Below are positions 39,562-49,966 of a stretch of DNA of 64,000 bases, in pieces. The DNA comes from Hyphomicrobiales bacterium (GTDB taxonomy: Bacteria; Pseudomonadota; Alphaproteobacteria; Rhizobiales; Rhizobiaceae), in the NCBI GenBank assembly GCA_900467745.1, contig UBQW01000025.1, positions 1 to 64,000 of the forward strand, in the 5' to 3' direction. The notes below the pieces were generated by a model, which did not search any database, was not told the origin of the DNA, and saw only the letters and a list, made by a program, of their open reading frames with translations. Every line of letters begins with the position of its first letter. The first letter of the stretch is position 1. The translations under genes and the position numbers were made by a program.

Positions 39562-40974
39562 TCACTTCTCTCCTGTTGCCGAACCGATCAGCATGGTTAC
39601 TCCGTCGAGCGCTGCCACATGGCTCACAAATGCATCGCCCCTGACTTCGAAGTTCTTATATTGGTCGAAGCTTGCGCAAGCCGGTGCTAACATGACCGCC
39701 AATGGCCCGCTGTCGTCCTTTGCCGCATCCTCGGCCGCATGCGCGACCGCCTGGTCCAGCGTTCCCGATATCTCGTAAGGCACCGCCTCGCCGAGCGTGG
39801 CGGCGAATTCCGCTGCTGCCTCGCCGATCAGATAGGCCTTGGCGATGCGCGGGAAGAACGGCGCAAGCGTCGTGATCCCGCCCGCCTTGGGAAGGCCGCC
39901 GGCGATCCAGTAGATGCGGTCGTAGCTCGACAGCGCCGGTGCCGCCGCATCGGCGTTGGTTGCCTTGGAATCGTTGACGAACACCACATTGCCGCGCCGG
40001 CCGACCGGCTGCATGCGGTGCTTCAGCCCCGGGAAGGACGCGAGGCCCTCGCGGATATCCTCGACCGAGACACCGGCCGCAAGGCAGGCGGCGACGGCTG
40101 CCGCCGCGTTCTGCGCGTTGTGGCTGCCGCGCAGCGTCGGGATGCCGTCGAGATCGGCGATCGGCAGTGCGGCACCCGCCTGCGCCTGGATGAGTTTCGT
40201 GCCCTCGGCATAGATGCCGTCGGCAAGCACATGGCGGCGGGAGATGCGCGTGACCTTGCCGCCTGCCCGCTCGATGCGGTCGGCGATCATCTCGCAATGA
40301 CTGTCGTCGACGCCGACGATGGCGACGTCGCTGCCCGCGACCAGCCGCTCCTTAACGTCGGCATAGTGCTGCATCGTGCCGTGGCGATCGAGATGGTCGG
40401 GCGTGAGGTTGAGCAGGATGCCGGCCGACGGGTTGAGCGTCGGCGCGAGATCGATCTGGTAGGAGGAGCACTCGACGACATAGAAGCGACCAGCCTTCGG
40501 CGGCTCCAGCGTCAGCACCGCGGTGCCGATATTGCCGCCGAGCTGCGTGTCGCGGCCGCTCGATTTCAGGATATGGGCGATCAGCGCCGTGGTGGTCGAT
40601 TTGCCGTTGGTGCCGGTTATGGCGATGAACGGCGCGTCAGGCGCATGCGCCCGGCGCTCGCGCACGAAGAGCTCGACATCGCCGACGATATCGACACCGG
40701 CGGCACGCGCCAGATCGACCGTCCAGTGCGGCTTCGGATGCGTCAGCGGCACGCCCGGCGACAGCACGAACAGCGACTGCGTGTTCCAGTCGATCGTCCT
40801 GAGATCGGCGGTGCGGATGCCCTCGGCCGAGGCCTTGGTCACGCTATCGGGATTGTCATCCCACGCCGTCACCTCCGCGCCCCCAAGGATCAAGGCGCGC
40901 GCCGTGGCGAAGCCGGAACCGCCGAGCCCGAAGAGCGCGACCTTTTTTCCAGAAAGCGTGGTGACCGGGATCAT
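39562..40974 (-). CDS. murD: UDP-N-acetylmuramoyl-L-alanine--D-glutamate ligase
   Basis: 470 residues. Adds D-Glu to UDP-MurNAc-L-Ala. The N-terminal domain begins [17 protein letters not shown]. The ATP P-loop is [16 protein letters not shown]. Downstream are the central-domain [14 protein letters not shown] and the C-terminal [20 protein letters not shown]. Members of this family carry a carbamylated Lys in the central domain. It follows mraY by seven bases. Confidence 0.97.
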   Translation of the reverse strand: MIPVTTLSGKKVALFGLGGSGFATARALILGGAEVTAWDDNPDSVTKASAEGIRTADLRTIDWNTQSLFVLSPGVPLTHPKPHWTVDLARAAGVDIVGDVELFVRERRAHAPDAPFIAITGTNGKSTTTALIAHILKSSGRDTQLGGNIGTAVLTLEPPKAGRFYVVECSSYQIDLAPTLNPSAGILLNLTPDHLDRHGTMQHYADVKERLVAGSDVAIVGVDDSHCEMIADRIERAGGKVTRISRRHVLADGIYAEGTKLIQAQAGAALPIADLDGIPTLRGSHNAQNAAAAVAACLAAGVSVEDIREGLASFPGLKHRMQPVGRRGNVVFVNDSKATNADAAAPALSSYDRIYWIAGGLPKAGGITTLAPFFPRIAKAYLIGEAAAEFAATLGEAVPYEISGTLDQAVAHAAEDAAKDDSGPLAVMLAPACASFDQYKNFEVRGDAFVSHVAALDGVTMLIGSATGEK

Positions 40975-40981
40975 GATCGTC

Positions 40982-42082
40982 TTACCGCAGCTTCAGCGTC
41001 GAGAGGCCGAGCATGGCAAGGCCGACGGCGATGATCCAGAAGCGGATGACCACCTGGCTTTCGGTCCAGCCCTTCTTCTCGAAGTGGTGGTGGATCGGCG
41101 CCATCAGGAAGACGCGACGTCCGGTCATCTTGAAGAAGCCGACCTGGATGATAACCGACAGCGTTTCCATGACGAACAGGCCGCCGATGATCGCCATGAC
41201 GATCTCATGCTTGGTGGCGACGGCAACCGTGCCGATCGTGCCGCCGAGTGCCAACGAACCGGTGTCGCCCATGAAGATGGCGGCGGGTGGCGCGTTGAAC
41301 CAAAGGAAGCCAAGGCCGGCGCCGATGACGGCACCGAGAACGACGGAGAGCTCGCCCGTGCCGGGCACGAAGTTGATCTGCAGATAGTTCGCGAACACGG
41401 CGTTACCGGCCAGATAAGCGATGACGCCGAAGGAGGCCGCCGCGATCATGACCGGCACGATGGCGAGACCGTCGAGACCATCGGTCAGGTTGACCGCATT
41501 GCCGGCGCCGACGATGACGAAGCCGCCGAAGACCACGAACATGATGCCGAGGTTGATCAGGAAATCCTTGAAGAACGGGAATGCGACCGACGAACCGAAG
41601 GTCGAACCTGCAGGGCCCGAGGCCAGCGACGCCCGCATCATGAAATAGACGGCGATGCCGGCGATGACGAACTCGATGCCGAGACGCGCCTTGCCGGAGA
41701 AGCCCTTGTGGCTCTGCTTGCTGACCTTGAGATAGTCGTCATAGAAGCCGATCGCGCCGAAGCCGAGCGTGACGAGCAGCGTCGCCACGACATAGACATT
41801 CGACAGATCCGCCCACAGCAGCGACGAACCGACGATGCCGGCAAGGATCATCAGGCCGCCCATGGTCGGCGTACCGGCCTTCTTGAAGTGCGTCTGCGGT
41901 CCGTCGGCGCGGATCGGCTGACCCTTGCCCTGGCGAATGCGCAGCGAATTGATGATCATCGGCCCGAACAGGAAAACGATCAGCGCGGAGGTGAAGAGAG
42001 AGGCGCCCGTGCGGAACGTAATGTATCTGAACAGGTTCAGAAATTTCAGGTGTTCCGACAGTTCGACTAGCCAAATCAGCAT
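40982..42082 (-). CDS. mraY: Phospho-MurNAc-pentapeptide transferase
   Basis: 366 residues, ten membrane helices expected. MraY attaches the UDP-MurNAc-pentapeptide to undecaprenyl phosphate, giving lipid I. Catalytic acidic clusters are [18 protein letters not shown] and the [12 protein letters not shown] loop, and the C-terminal [13 protein letters not shown] holds the conserved His cluster. The N-terminus contains the substrate loop [19 protein letters not shown]. It lies 22 bases after murF. Confidence 0.98.
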   Translation of the reverse strand: MLIWLVELSEHLKFLNLFRYITFRTGASLFTSALIVFLFGPMIINSLRIRQGKGQPIRADGPQTHFKKAGTPTMGGLMILAGIVGSSLLWADLSNVYVVATLLVTLGFGAIGFYDDYLKVSKQSHKGFSGKARLGIEFVIAGIAVYFMMRASLASGPAGSTFGSSVAFPFFKDFLINLGIMFVVFGGFVIVGAGNAVNLTDGLDGLAIVPVMIAAASFGVIAYLAGNAVFANYLQINFVPGTGELSVVLGAVIGAGLGFLWFNAPPAAIFMGDTGSLALGGTIGTVAVATKHEIVMAIIGGLFVMETLSVIIQVGFFKMTGRRVFLMAPIHHHFEKKGWTESQVVIRFWIIAVGLAMLGLSTLKLR

Positions 42083-42104
42083 TCAGGGCCCCTTGTTTAC
42101 CCGC

Positions 42105-43538
42105 TCAAAATTCGCGTTGCGTGTCGGCAAATGGCGGGAACTTGTCAAGGAGCGCAGCAATAATCTTGCCGAAACCGATGCCCAATGACGATTTTACCAT
42201 CAGCACGTCGCCTACCGCGACAGAGTTCAATACGTGGTCGATGAGTTCGTCGGTCTGCGCGCGATGCACGACCGAAACGCTCTCGGGAAGTGATTCCTTC
42301 AGCGCCAGCATCTCGTGGCCGGCGAGCCAGACATGTTCGATGCCGGCGGCAAGCAGCGGCCCGGCGAGGTCGGTGTGGACCTTCTGGGAATAGTCGCCCA
42401 TCTCGAGCATGTCGCCGAGCACGGCGATCCGCCGTCCCGATCCTGTCGGCATGGAGCTCGCGAGCAGCGCGATTGCCGCGCGCATCGATGTCGGATTGGC
42501 GTTGTAGCTTTCGTCGATGACGGTGAAGCTGCCATGGCCGATCGAGAGCTTGTGGCGTCGCCCCCTGCCCTTTTCGGCCTGCAGCGTCGCAAGTGCCGCG
42601 ATCGCCGACTGCAGGTCCGCGCCGACGATCCTGGCAACGCCGAGGGCTGCCAGCGCGTTCTCGGCGATGTGCCTGCCGGGCGCGCCGATCGCGACCTCAT
42701 GGGTTTCGCCGTCGATGGTGATCCACAAGGTCGAGCTCTGGTCGCCGCCGTTGAACTCCGCCATGCGGAAATCGGCCTTGGCGTGCTGCCCGAAGGAGTG
42801 GATATGCTGGATGCCGCAGGCCTGCGCCGTGCGGTCGAGGAAATTGAACTGGTCGTTGTCGCGGTTGAGCACGGCATGGCCGCCGGGCACGACGCCCTCG
42901 AAGATCTCGGCCTTGGCGGTCGCGATTTCCTTGATGCTCTTGAAATTGCCGAGATGCGCCGGCGCGATCGTGGTGATGACGGCGACATGCGGTTCGATCA
43001 TCTTCACCAGCGGACGGATTTCGTCCGGGTGGTTCATGCCGACTTCGAAGACACCGAAATAGGTGTCGAGCGGCATGCGCGCCAAGGTCAGCGGCACGCC
43101 CCAGTGATTGTTGAAGGATGCGACCGACGCATGCACCTTGCCCGATGGCGCGAGAACCCGGCGCAGCATCTCCTTGGTGGTCGTCTTGCCGACGGAGCCG
43201 GTGACGGCGATGATCTGGGCGCGCGAACGAGCCCGCGCCGCAAGCCCAAGCTTGCCGAGCGCCACCAGCACGTCCTCGACGACGATCATCGGCACGGTCA
43301 AACGGCCGAGCGCCGGCAGGCGCGCCTCGCTGACGACGAGCAGCGCAGCACCATTGGCCATCGCCATCGACGCATAGTCGTGACCATCGACCCGGTCGCC
43401 CTTGATCGCGAAGAAGGCCTCACCCGGCTGGATCGAGCGGCTGTCGATCGCAATCCCGGTAATCCCCTCCGGCAAGGTGCCGAACGGGCGCCCGGCCATG
43501 GCCGTGATCATGTCCTGCGTTGTCCAAAGCCAATTCAC
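42105..43538 (-). CDS. murF: UDP-MurNAc-tripeptide--D-Ala-D-Ala ligase
   Basis: 477 residues. Adds the D-Ala-D-Ala made by DdlB to complete the UDP-MurNAc-pentapeptide. The ATP P-loop is [28 protein letters not shown] follows in the central domain, then [15 protein letters not shown] and the late GDMLEMG. It overlaps murE by four bases at its start codon, indicating coupling. Confidence 0.97.
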   Translation of the reverse strand: MNWLWTTQDMITAMAGRPFGTLPEGITGIAIDSRSIQPGEAFFAIKGDRVDGHDYASMAMANGAALLVVSEARLPALGRLTVPMIVVEDVLVALGKLGLAARARSRAQIIAVTGSVGKTTTKEMLRRVLAPSGKVHASVASFNNHWGVPLTLARMPLDTYFGVFEVGMNHPDEIRPLVKMIEPHVAVITTIAPAHLGNFKSIKEIATAKAEIFEGVVPGGHAVLNRDNDQFNFLDRTAQACGIQHIHSFGQHAKADFRMAEFNGGDQSSTLWITIDGETHEVAIGAPGRHIAENALAALGVARIVGADLQSAIAALATLQAEKGRGRRHKLSIGHGSFTVIDESYNANPTSMRAAIALLASSMPTGSGRRIAVLGDMLEMGDYSQKVHTDLAGPLLAAGIEHVWLAGHEMLALKESLPESVSVVHRAQTDELIDHVLNSVAVGDVLMVKSSLGIGFGKIIAALLDKFPPFADTQREF

Positions 43539-44995
43539 GATTTCAGCTCCTCCAAAGCCTTGCGCAACTCGGCGTGATCCGAAAACGGCAGCGTGACGCC
43601 ACCGATCGTCTGCCCCTCTTCATGTCCCTTGCCGGCAACGATCAGCGTGTCGCCGGAGTTGAGCATGGCGACCGCCTCGCGGATCGCCTGGGCGCGGTCG
43701 GGTATCTCGGTGGCGCAAGGGGCCGCGGCCATGATCTCGGCGCGGATCGATGCGGGCTCTTCCGAGCGCGGATTGTCGTCGGTGACGACAACCACATCGG
43801 CAAGCCGGCAGGCGATCTCGCCCATGATCGGCCGCTTGCCGCGGTCGCGGTCTCCACCGCAGCCGAAGACGACGATGACGCGGCCCGTCGTGAACGGACG
43901 CACGGATTCCAGCACATTCGAAAGCGCATCCGGCTTATGGGCGTAATCGACATAAGCGAGCGCACCGTCCTTGGTGTGGCCGACGAGCTCGAGGCGCCCC
44001 GAAGCGCCCTGCAGCTTTTCAAGCGCCGCCATGGCGACCTTGGCCGGCACGCCCGTGGACATGGCAAGGCCCGCGGCAACGAGCGCATTGGCCACCTGGA
44101 AATCGCCCGCGAGCGGAATATCGACCTCGAAGATCTGCCCCTCGGCGTGGATTTCGGCGACCTGCTTGTGGCGGAAATGCTCGACGCGCTTCAGCGTCAG
44201 ATACTCGCCCTTGCGGCCGACGGTGCGCACCACATGTCCTGAATCGATCGCCGCCTTGATCGCCTGCTCCGACCATGCGTCGTCGGCAAAGATCACGGCG
44301 GGGTTGCCCTTCGGCAGCAGCGTATCGAAGAGCCGCATCTTGGCGGCCATGTAGTCCTCGATCGTCGGATGGTAATCCATGTGATCGCGACCGAGATTGG
44401 TGAAGGCCGCTGCGGCGAGCTTCACGCCATCGAGACGCGACTGGTCGAGACCATGGCTGGACGCTTCCATCGAGGCATGCGTCACGCCTTCGTCGGTCAA
44501 CTCGGCCAGCAGCGCATGCAGCGACACCGGGTCTGGCGTGGTGAGCGAGCCGTAATCGTTGCGGGTCGGCGAGACGACGCCGGTCGTGCCGATCATCGCG
44601 GCCGGGTGGCCGGCAAAGGCCCAGATCTGGCGGGTGAAGGAGGCGACCGACGTCTTGCCGGCGGTTCCTGTGACCGCGACCATGGTCTCCGGCTGCTTGC
44701 CGTAGAAATTGGCGGCTGCGAGCGACAGGAAGCGGCGCGGTTCGCTGACGACGAGAACGGGAATGGAGGCTTCGGTCGGATGCGAGGCGATCGCGACCGC
44801 GGCACGGCGCGCGGCGGCATCGGCGATAAAGCCCGCGCCGTCAGCCTTGGTGCCGGCGACGGCGACGAAAGCCATGCCGGGCGCGATCTTGCGGCTGTCG
44901 GCGGAAAGGCCGGAAATCTCCAGCGCGCCCACCGGGCCGTTCAGTTCTTCCTTCAATTCCGGAAACGCATTTCCGGCGATGTCCCTCAGTTTCAT
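43535..44995 (-). CDS. murE: UDP-MurNAc-L-Ala-D-Glu:meso-diaminopimelate ligase
   Basis: 486 residues from the ATG at 44995 ([14 protein letters not shown]). Adds the third stem residue. The DDNPR motif ([14 protein letters not shown]) marks the meso-diaminopimelate-adding type, so the wall should be the usual Gram-negative A1-gamma form. The ATP P-loop is [13 protein letters not shown], and [15 protein letters not shown] follows. A longer upstream frame to 45052 is less likely. It overlaps murF by four bases and lies 67 bases after ftsI. Confidence 0.97.
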   Translation of the reverse strand: MKLRDIAGNAFPELKEELNGPVGALEISGLSADSRKIAPGMAFVAVAGTKADGAGFIADAAARRAAVAIASHPTEASIPVLVVSEPRRFLSLAAANFYGKQPETMVAVTGTAGKTSVASFTRQIWAFAGHPAAMIGTTGVVSPTRNDYGSLTTPDPVSLHALLAELTDEGVTHASMEASSHGLDQSRLDGVKLAAAAFTNLGRDHMDYHPTIEDYMAAKMRLFDTLLPKGNPAVIFADDAWSEQAIKAAIDSGHVVRTVGRKGEYLTLKRVEHFRHKQVAEIHAEGQIFEVDIPLAGDFQVANALVAAGLAMSTGVPAKVAMAALEKLQGASGRLELVGHTKDGALAYVDYAHKPDALSNVLESVRPFTTGRVIVVFGCGGDRDRGKRPIMGEIACRLADVVVVTDDNPRSEEPASIRAEIMAAAPCATEIPDRAQAIREAVAMLNSGDTLIVAGKGHEEGQTIGGVTLPFSDHAELRKALEELKS

Positions 44996-45062
44996 CGAAC
45001 GCACACTTTTCTCTCGAGCCGTCGAGCCCCCATGGCGAATCGGCTGCGACATTCATCCAGAC

Positions 45063-46814
45063 TCAATAAGACACCAACATGGCCGATCCGTCGTCACCGA
45101 ACTTCGGTTCCACACCGAGGATTGGCGCCGCGCGGGAGATGATGTTCTTGACCATCGGCGCGGCGGTATAGGCCGCGATGTTCTGGCCCTTTTCGCCATT
45201 GTGCGGCTCGTCGCAGAAGGTCAGCACCACGTACTGCGGGTTCTCGATCGGAAATGCCGCCAGGAAGGCGTTGAAATTGAGGTTGGTGGCGTAGCGGCCG
45301 TTGACGACCTTGTCGGCCGTACCGGTCTTGCCACCGACGTTGAAGCCGGGAACATCGGCGTTGCGGCCGGAGCCCTTCACGCCGTTGACCTTGAAGAGAT
45401 AGCGGACGTCGTCGCTGGTGCTCTTCTTGACGACCACCTCGGCCACTTCATCGGCCTGGTCGCGGTTGCGCGGCAGGAAGGTCGGCTCGATCAGCTTGCC
45501 GCCATTGACGAGTGCCGCACCGGCCACAGCCGTCTGCAGCGGCGTCGTCGAGACACCGTGGCCGAAGGAGATGGTCACCGAGTTGATCTTCTTCCAGACC
45601 TTCGGCTGGCTCGGCATCTTCACCTCGGGCAACTCGGTCTTCATCTTGGTGAGCAGGCCAAGCTTCGTCAGATAGTCCTTCTGCGCATCGATGCCGACGA
45701 TGTCGATGATGCGGGCGGTACCGACGTTGGAGGAATACTGGAAGACTTCAGGCAGCGTCAGCCAGCGGCGCTGGCCGTGGAAGTCGTGAATGGTGAAGCC
45801 GCCGATATGCAGAGGCTGCGTCGCGTCGAAGCTGGAGTTGAGGTTGACCTTGCCGGTATCGAGCGCCATGGCGAGCGAGAAGGTCTTGAAGGTCGAGCCC
45901 ATTTCGAACGTGCCGTTCGACATGCGGTTCAGCCAGCCTTCCTTGGCGCCTTCAAGCGGATTGTTCGGATCGAAATCCGGCGCCGATGCCATTGCCAGCA
46001 CTTCGCCGGTGTGGATGTCGAGAACGACGGCGCCCGCACCCTTTGCTTCGTAATTCTTCACCGCGTTGACGACGATATCGCGCACGATGTTCTGGACGCG
46101 GATATCGATCGACAGCTTGACCGGCTCCAGCGGCTGATCGCTGGTCATGCCGACCATGGCGAGATCGGCCAGCCCCTGGTCGTCGATGTATTTCTCCATG
46201 CCTGCAACGCCGCGATTGTCGATGTTGACGTAGCCGAGAATATGCGCGGCGGTCGCGCCGCCGGGATAGAAGCGACGCTTCTCCGGGCGGAAGCCGATGC
46301 CGGGAATGCCGAGCGCCAAGATCTGGCTCTGCTGCTTCGGCGACAGCTGGCGGCGCAGCCAGGCAAAGTGCGAATTGCGGTTGGCGAGCTTCTTGTAGGT
46401 GCCCTTCATGTCGAGATCGGGCAGCACGGTCGTCAGCTTTTCGACGGCCTCGTCGGCATCGACGATCTTGTTCGGCTCGGCAAACAGCGAGACGGTGCGG
46501 ATATCGGTCGCCAGCACTTCGCCGTTGCGATCGAGAATATCCGGGCGCGACGCCAGCAGGCGGTCGGGCGGCAGGATGCTGGATACGACGTCGGGGTCAC
46601 GCACCGCGTATTCGACGAGACGTCCGCCGATGACGCAGTAGACGCAGACGAAGGCGAAGGCCAGAAGGCCGACGCGGCTCTTGGCCTGGCCGCTGCGCTT
46701 CTTGCGCGAGCCCTGGATCGACACGCTGCCTGACGGACCGCCGAACCGGCTGTAGACGCCGGAAGAAAAGTGGGCCTGGCTCTTGGCAACCATGATGCGT
46801 GAAAGAAAGGACAT
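45063..46814 (-). CDS. ftsI: Septal transpeptidase FtsI (PBP3, class B)
   Basis: 583 residues. Cross-links septal peptidoglycan in the periplasm with FtsW. A basic cytoplasmic N-terminus (about 1-45) is followed by one membrane helix (about 46-66). The PBP dimer/pedestal domain runs to about 240. The transpeptidase domain has the active Ser in GSTFKTF (S-x-x-K), YSSNVG (S-x-N) and GGKTGTAD (K-T-G). ftsL ends two bases before its start, so the two are co-translated. Confidence 0.97.
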   Translation of the reverse strand: MSFLSRIMVAKSQAHFSSGVYSRFGGPSGSVSIQGSRKKRSGQAKSRVGLLAFAFVCVYCVIGGRLVEYAVRDPDVVSSILPPDRLLASRPDILDRNGEVLATDIRTVSLFAEPNKIVDADEAVEKLTTVLPDLDMKGTYKKLANRNSHFAWLRRQLSPKQQSQILALGIPGIGFRPEKRRFYPGGATAAHILGYVNIDNRGVAGMEKYIDDQGLADLAMVGMTSDQPLEPVKLSIDIRVQNIVRDIVVNAVKNYEAKGAGAVVLDIHTGEVLAMASAPDFDPNNPLEGAKEGWLNRMSNGTFEMGSTFKTFSLAMALDTGKVNLNSSFDATQPLHIGGFTIHDFHGQRRWLTLPEVFQYSSNVGTARIIDIVGIDAQKDYLTKLGLLTKMKTELPEVKMPSQPKVWKKINSVTISFGHGVSTTPLQTAVAGAALVNGGKLIEPTFLPRNRDQADEVAEVVVKKSTSDDVRYLFKVNGVKGSGRNADVPGFNVGGKTGTADKVVNGRYATNLNFNAFLAAFPIENPQYVVLTFCDEPHNGEKGQNIAAYTAAPMVKNIISRAAPILGVEPKFGDDGSAMLVSY

Positions 46815-46816
46815 CT

Positions 46817-47215
46817 CTACTCCACAGATCCGGTTGTCATTTCGTCTTCTTCCTCGACAGGCTTCGCCACGACCTTCGGCTTCGGCTTGCCGGTCTTGGC
46901 GTCGGCAATCTCCGGCACGGGCACCTGCGCCTTCAGCATCGGCAGCTCCTTGGCATGCACCAGCGAGGTCGAGACGGTCGGCTGCAGCTGCAGCTCGCTA
47001 TTATAGTTGTTGACCAGCCGCTCCAGCCGGTTCGGCTGCGATTGCAGCGCCCAGTCGGCCTTCAGGAGATCGATCGTGTCCTTCTCGAGCTTGATCTCCG
47101 CTTCGAGGCGGTGAACCTCCTCGAGCTTGAGTTCGGCCCGATGCTTGATCGTATAGGTCACGGCGGCGGCGGCCGTCATGACGCCAACAAGAACGAGGTC
47201 GAAGGTTCTCAGCAT
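46817..47215 (-). CDS. ftsL: Cell division protein FtsL
   Basis: 132 residues from the ATG at 47215 (MLRTFDLVLVGVMTA); the longer frame upstream overlaps rsmH and is rejected. A membrane helix (about 5-22) is followed by a periplasmic leucine-zipper coiled coil (about 28-75), as in FtsL/DivIC. The C-terminal tail of about 45 residues is Lys/Pro/Glu-rich. FtsL bridges FtsQ and FtsB with FtsW-FtsI. It starts one base after the rsmH stop codon. Identity rests on topology and position. Confidence 0.9.
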   Translation of the reverse strand: MLRTFDLVLVGVMTAAAAVTYTIKHRAELKLEEVHRLEAEIKLEKDTIDLLKADWALQSQPNRLERLVNNYNSELQLQPTVSTSLVHAKELPMLKAQVPVPEIADAKTGKPKPKVVAKPVEEEDEMTTGSVE

Positions 47216-47216
47216 A

Positions 47217-48242
47217 TCAGGCTCCGAGCTTTCCGAGGCTTGCGAGGTTGGGCAGTCCGAAGATCGACATGTCGGCGGCTTCAGCCGGCGCGGTGGTTCT
47301 GAGGCCCGCACGCAGCTTGGCGGAACGCGCGCGCGGATTGATCTCGGCTTCCGCGTCACTTGCCGACACCATCGGCTTGCCGATCCGGTCGAAGGTCGCG
47401 GCGCGCTCGTGGGCGATCGGCATGTGGCGCGAGCCGGATGCCTTGCCGGCGCGATCGGAGAAGAAGGTCTTGACGATGCGGTCTTCCAGCGAGTGGAAGG
47501 TGACGACCACGAGACGGCCGCCCGGCTTCAACGCGTGTTCGGCCGCAAACAGCGCCTGTGCCAGCTCGCCGAGCTCGTCATTGACGAAGATGCGCAGCGC
47601 CTGGAACACCCGCGTCGCCGGATGGATCTTGTCCTTCATCTTGCGCGGCGTGACGATCTCGATCAGGCCCGCCAGATCGCGCGTCGTCTCGAAAGGCTTC
47701 TCGGCGCGGCGCTTCTCGATCGCATGCGCGATGCGCGGCGACTGGCTCTCTTCGCCGAGGAAATGGAAGATGCGGATGAGTTCGGCCACCTTGGCGCGGT
47801 TGACGACATCGGCGGCGGAAACGCCGGATGCCGACATGCGCATGTCGAGCGGCCCGTTCTTCTGGAACGAGAAGCCGCGATCGGCCTCGTCGATCTGCAT
47901 CGACGACACGCCGATATCGAGCACGATGCCATCAAGGCCACCGGCCGGCGCATGATCGGCCAGCCGCGAAAACTGCGAGTGAATGAGCTTCAGGCGACCG
48001 CCATGCGCCTCGACCAGCGCCTGCCCGCCCGCGATCGCCGTCGGATCGCGATCAAGCGCGATGACCTCGGCACCACCAGACAGAATGGCCGACGTATAAC
48101 CGCCTGCGCCAAACGTGCCGTCGAGAATGACCTTGCCGGCAGCAGGCTCGAGCGCCGTCAGAACCTCGTTGAGAAGAACCGGAATGTGGCGAACCGGTCC
48201 GCCACCGGCATCAGTTGAACCTTCGCCAGGATTCGCCGCCAT
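47217..48242 (-). CDS. rsmH: 16S rRNA (cytosine-1402 N4) methyltransferase
   Basis: 341 residues from the ATG at 48242; the open frame extends far upstream through mraZ but that part is not coding. RsmH methylates C1402 in the ribosomal P site. Motifs are [14 protein letters not shown], the SAM-binding [33 protein letters not shown] and [12 protein letters not shown]. It lies 14 bases after mraZ, the normal first two genes of the cluster. Codons and frame are consistent throughout. Confidence 0.96.
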   Translation of the reverse strand: MAANPGEGSTDAGGGPVRHIPVLLNEVLTALEPAAGKVILDGTFGAGGYTSAILSGGAEVIALDRDPTAIAGGQALVEAHGGRLKLIHSQFSRLADHAPAGGLDGIVLDIGVSSMQIDEADRGFSFQKNGPLDMRMSASGVSAADVVNRAKVAELIRIFHFLGEESQSPRIAHAIEKRRAEKPFETTRDLAGLIEIVTPRKMKDKIHPATRVFQALRIFVNDELGELAQALFAAEHALKPGGRLVVVTFHSLEDRIVKTFFSDRAGKASGSRHMPIAHERAATFDRIGKPMVSASDAEAEINPRARSAKLRAGLRTTAPAEAADMSIFGLPNLASLGKLGA

Positions 48243-48256
48243 TCCGTTCCCTCGTG

Positions 48257-48697
48257 TTACGAGGAACGCTTGCCCGCCAGCCTGCGCTCCTCTCGTGCTC
48301 GTTGCTGCACAGCCTGAAATTCCTTCGGCTGCCACAGCTGAAAATGATCCGCCCGACCAACGAAGGTCACTTCGTCCGAGATACCGGTGAAGTCGCGAAT
48401 GAAATCCGTGACCATCAACCGCCCCTCGGCGTCGAGCTTCATAAAGACCCCGCCCCCGTGAATGAGAAGCGACATCTCGTTCGCTTCCGGCGAAAACGGA
48501 TCTTCCGCAGCGATCTGCCGCTCGAACCTTTCGAGAAGGTCCGAACCGCCGACGCTGATCGCCGGAAACACAAAATCCTGGAAGCAGTACAAATCCTGGA
48601 TGTTGCTCTGCGCCATCACCGATCGAAACGCCGCGGGCACGGAGACCCTGCCCTTGGAATCGATCCTGTTGGTCGCATGTGAAAGGAAGCGGCCCAT
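48257..48697 (-). CDS. mraZ: Transcriptional regulator MraZ
   Basis: 146 residues from the ATG at 48697 ([16 protein letters not shown]); an ATG four codons upstream (48709) is possible. MraZ has two tandem SpoVT/AbrB-type domains: the first includes [19 protein letters not shown], the second [16 protein letters not shown]. The DxKGR and DxEGR turns form the DNA-binding surface. In E. coli MraZ represses the dcw cluster by binding TGGG direct repeats. Four such repeats lie about 175-210 bases upstream here, on the opposite strand. Confidence 0.95.
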   Translation of the reverse strand: MGRFLSHATNRIDSKGRVSVPAAFRSVMAQSNIQDLYCFQDFVFPAISVGGSDLLERFERQIAAEDPFSPEANEMSLLIHGGGVFMKLDAEGRLMVTDFIRDFTGISDEVTFVGRADHFQLWQPKEFQAVQQRAREERRLAGKRSS

Positions 48698-48873
48698 GAC
48701 ACGAAACATCCGTTCCCGAAAGAGCCCGGACAGCGATTAGGCGCCCCGAACTCCATTTCTCAGACACAGCCTCGCCAGCCGGATGGACGACATTCCATCC
48801 AGCGCCTCCGGTGAGGAGTACGCCTTTACTTTGCGATTGGTGGGCACTTGATTGCCCTTGCGCAGTGCAGGAA

Positions 48874-48908
48874 TGGGATAACATGGGACCATATGGGCGT
48901 CAATGGGA
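48874..48908. promoter_or_regulatory. Putative MraZ operator: four TGGG boxes, 10-bp period
   Basis: On the plus strand TGGG occurs at 48874, 48884, 48894 and 48904, in exact 10-bp register, each preceded by A. E. coli MraZ recognises TGGGN repeats spaced by five bases (10-bp period), there in the coding orientation. Here the boxes are on the strand opposite to mraZ. They lie over the candidate mraZ promoter, so bound MraZ would be expected to block it. Confidence 0.6.
48875..48903 (-). promoter_or_regulatory. Candidate mraZ promoter
   Basis: On the minus strand TTGACG (48898-48903) is followed after 17 bases by TATCCC (48875-48880). The spacing is ideal; the -10 element is weak. Transcription would start near 48868, giving a leader of about 170 bases before mraZ. 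Confidence 0.45.
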
Positions 48909-49280
48909 AACGCCCGTCTCACGATGAGCGCAGTATCGAAAATTTATAAGCTGTTAAGTTTAACAAAGGGTTATGAACGCCCGAATTCTCAGGCTCCGAA
49001 GCGCCCTAAAGCGACACCGCAGCGTGTGGCGAAAAACATCCCCGGTTGCGGAAAATGAATTCGAACACGCCGCGCAGGTGAAAATCACAAAACTCAACTT
49101 TAAATGCGCATCCGACCACGAACGCCTCCAGGGACCTCCCCGTTCACCCGCATGTGTTCATCCGGCGTCTTATGCCTACTATGTCGTTAACGGAAAATAA
49201 TGTATTTTAGATATCATGCATACACAAAGACAAAAACATATCCATTTGCAGAACAAACTAAGAAAGCACGGAGAAAATCC
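48909..49280. other. Intergenic region between mraZ promoter and zinc-ribbon gene
   Basis: About 370 bases with no supported gene. It has an AT-rich core at 48940-48980 with a TTAA-N7-TTAT motif (48960-48974) resembling a CtrA site. A second AT-rich stretch (49185-49275) immediately precedes the zinc-ribbon gene and probably holds its promoter. A 75-codon plus-strand frame at 48973 has no ribosome-binding site and is not accepted. Confidence 0.4.
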
Positions 49281-49475
49281 ATGGCTAGTTTTAGCTTCAA
49301 GGGAATGTTGGCTGGAATGAAGTCGCCGAATACTCAGCCTCCACTGAAGAAAGTCGGCATGACTTCTGAAATTCAGTGCACAAGCTGTGGAAAACTACTC
49401 AAGCGATGGTCGGCACTTTCGCTGAGCAGCACCGTTTGCGAGGAGTGTCTTCGCCAGCCGCCAACGTCTCACTGA
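49281..49475 (+). CDS. Small zinc-ribbon-like protein, function unknown
   Basis: 64 residues from the ATG at 49281, which has CGGAG seven bases upstream. A Cys-x2-Cys pair CTSC and a second pair CEEC, separated by 18 residues, form a likely zinc ribbon; the N-terminal half is Lys/Ser/Gly-rich (MASFSFKGMLAGMKS). The gene and its upstream region are more AT-rich than the surroundings. No family was recognised. It lies convergent to rnpB, and its stop codon is inside a hairpin (CACTGAGCCC with GGGCCAGTG, 49470-49494) that may act as a two-way terminator. Confidence 0.65.
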   Translation: MASFSFKGMLAGMKSPNTQPPLKKVGMTSEIQCTSCGKLLKRWSALSLSSTVCEECLRQPPTSH

Positions 49476-49521
49476 GCCCGATAAGGGCCAGTGAAATCGT
49501 ATGGACGTCGATGAAAAGACA

Positions 49522-49923
49522 ATCGCCAGTTGGCCTGTAAGCCGGGTTCTGTATGGCTCCGGCCGAAACCGGAACGTGGCAGCCATTCCTCTGGGACAAC
49601 GTTTGCACGTTGCCTCTCGCAACCCACCCGGATGACTGGCCTGGAAACCAGCCGGACGGCTTGCGCCGCCCGCGTCATCCCTATTCGGTCTTGCTCCCGG
49701 TGGGGTTTACCTTGCCATCGCCGTTGCCGGAGACGCGGTGGGCTCTTACCCCACCCTTTCACCCTTACCTGCCGAAGCAGGCGGTTTGCTTTCTGTGGCA
49801 CTTTCCCTGAGGTCGCCCTCGCCGGACGTTATCCGGCACCGTGTTTCCGTGGAGCCCGGACTTTCCTCACCCTACCGTCTTTCGACATTGGTAAAGCGCG
49901 GCTGCCCGGCCAACTGGCCCGGC
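49522..49923 (-). ncRNA. rnpB: RNase P RNA (type A, alphaproteobacterial)
   Basis: The minus strand holds the conserved core GAGGAAAGTCCGGGCTCC (plus 49851-49868) near the 5' end and ACAGAA (plus 49547-49552) near the 3' end, the two sides of the P4 region. The P1 helix pairs GGCCAACTGGC at plus 49909-49919 with GCCAGTTGGCC at 49525-49535. Size near 400 bases fits. This is the catalytic RNA that trims the 5' leader from tRNA precursors. Ends are approximate. Several chance reading frames cross it on both strands and are not genes. Confidence 0.95.
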
Positions 49924-49966
49924 TCCCTTAACCGAGACTGGGAGCGAATGCCAACAAAATATCGCG

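Noticed and set aside
48973..49200. 75-codon plus-strand frame upstream of the zinc-ribbon gene
   Set aside because: No ribosome-binding site, no recognisable features, mixed composition.
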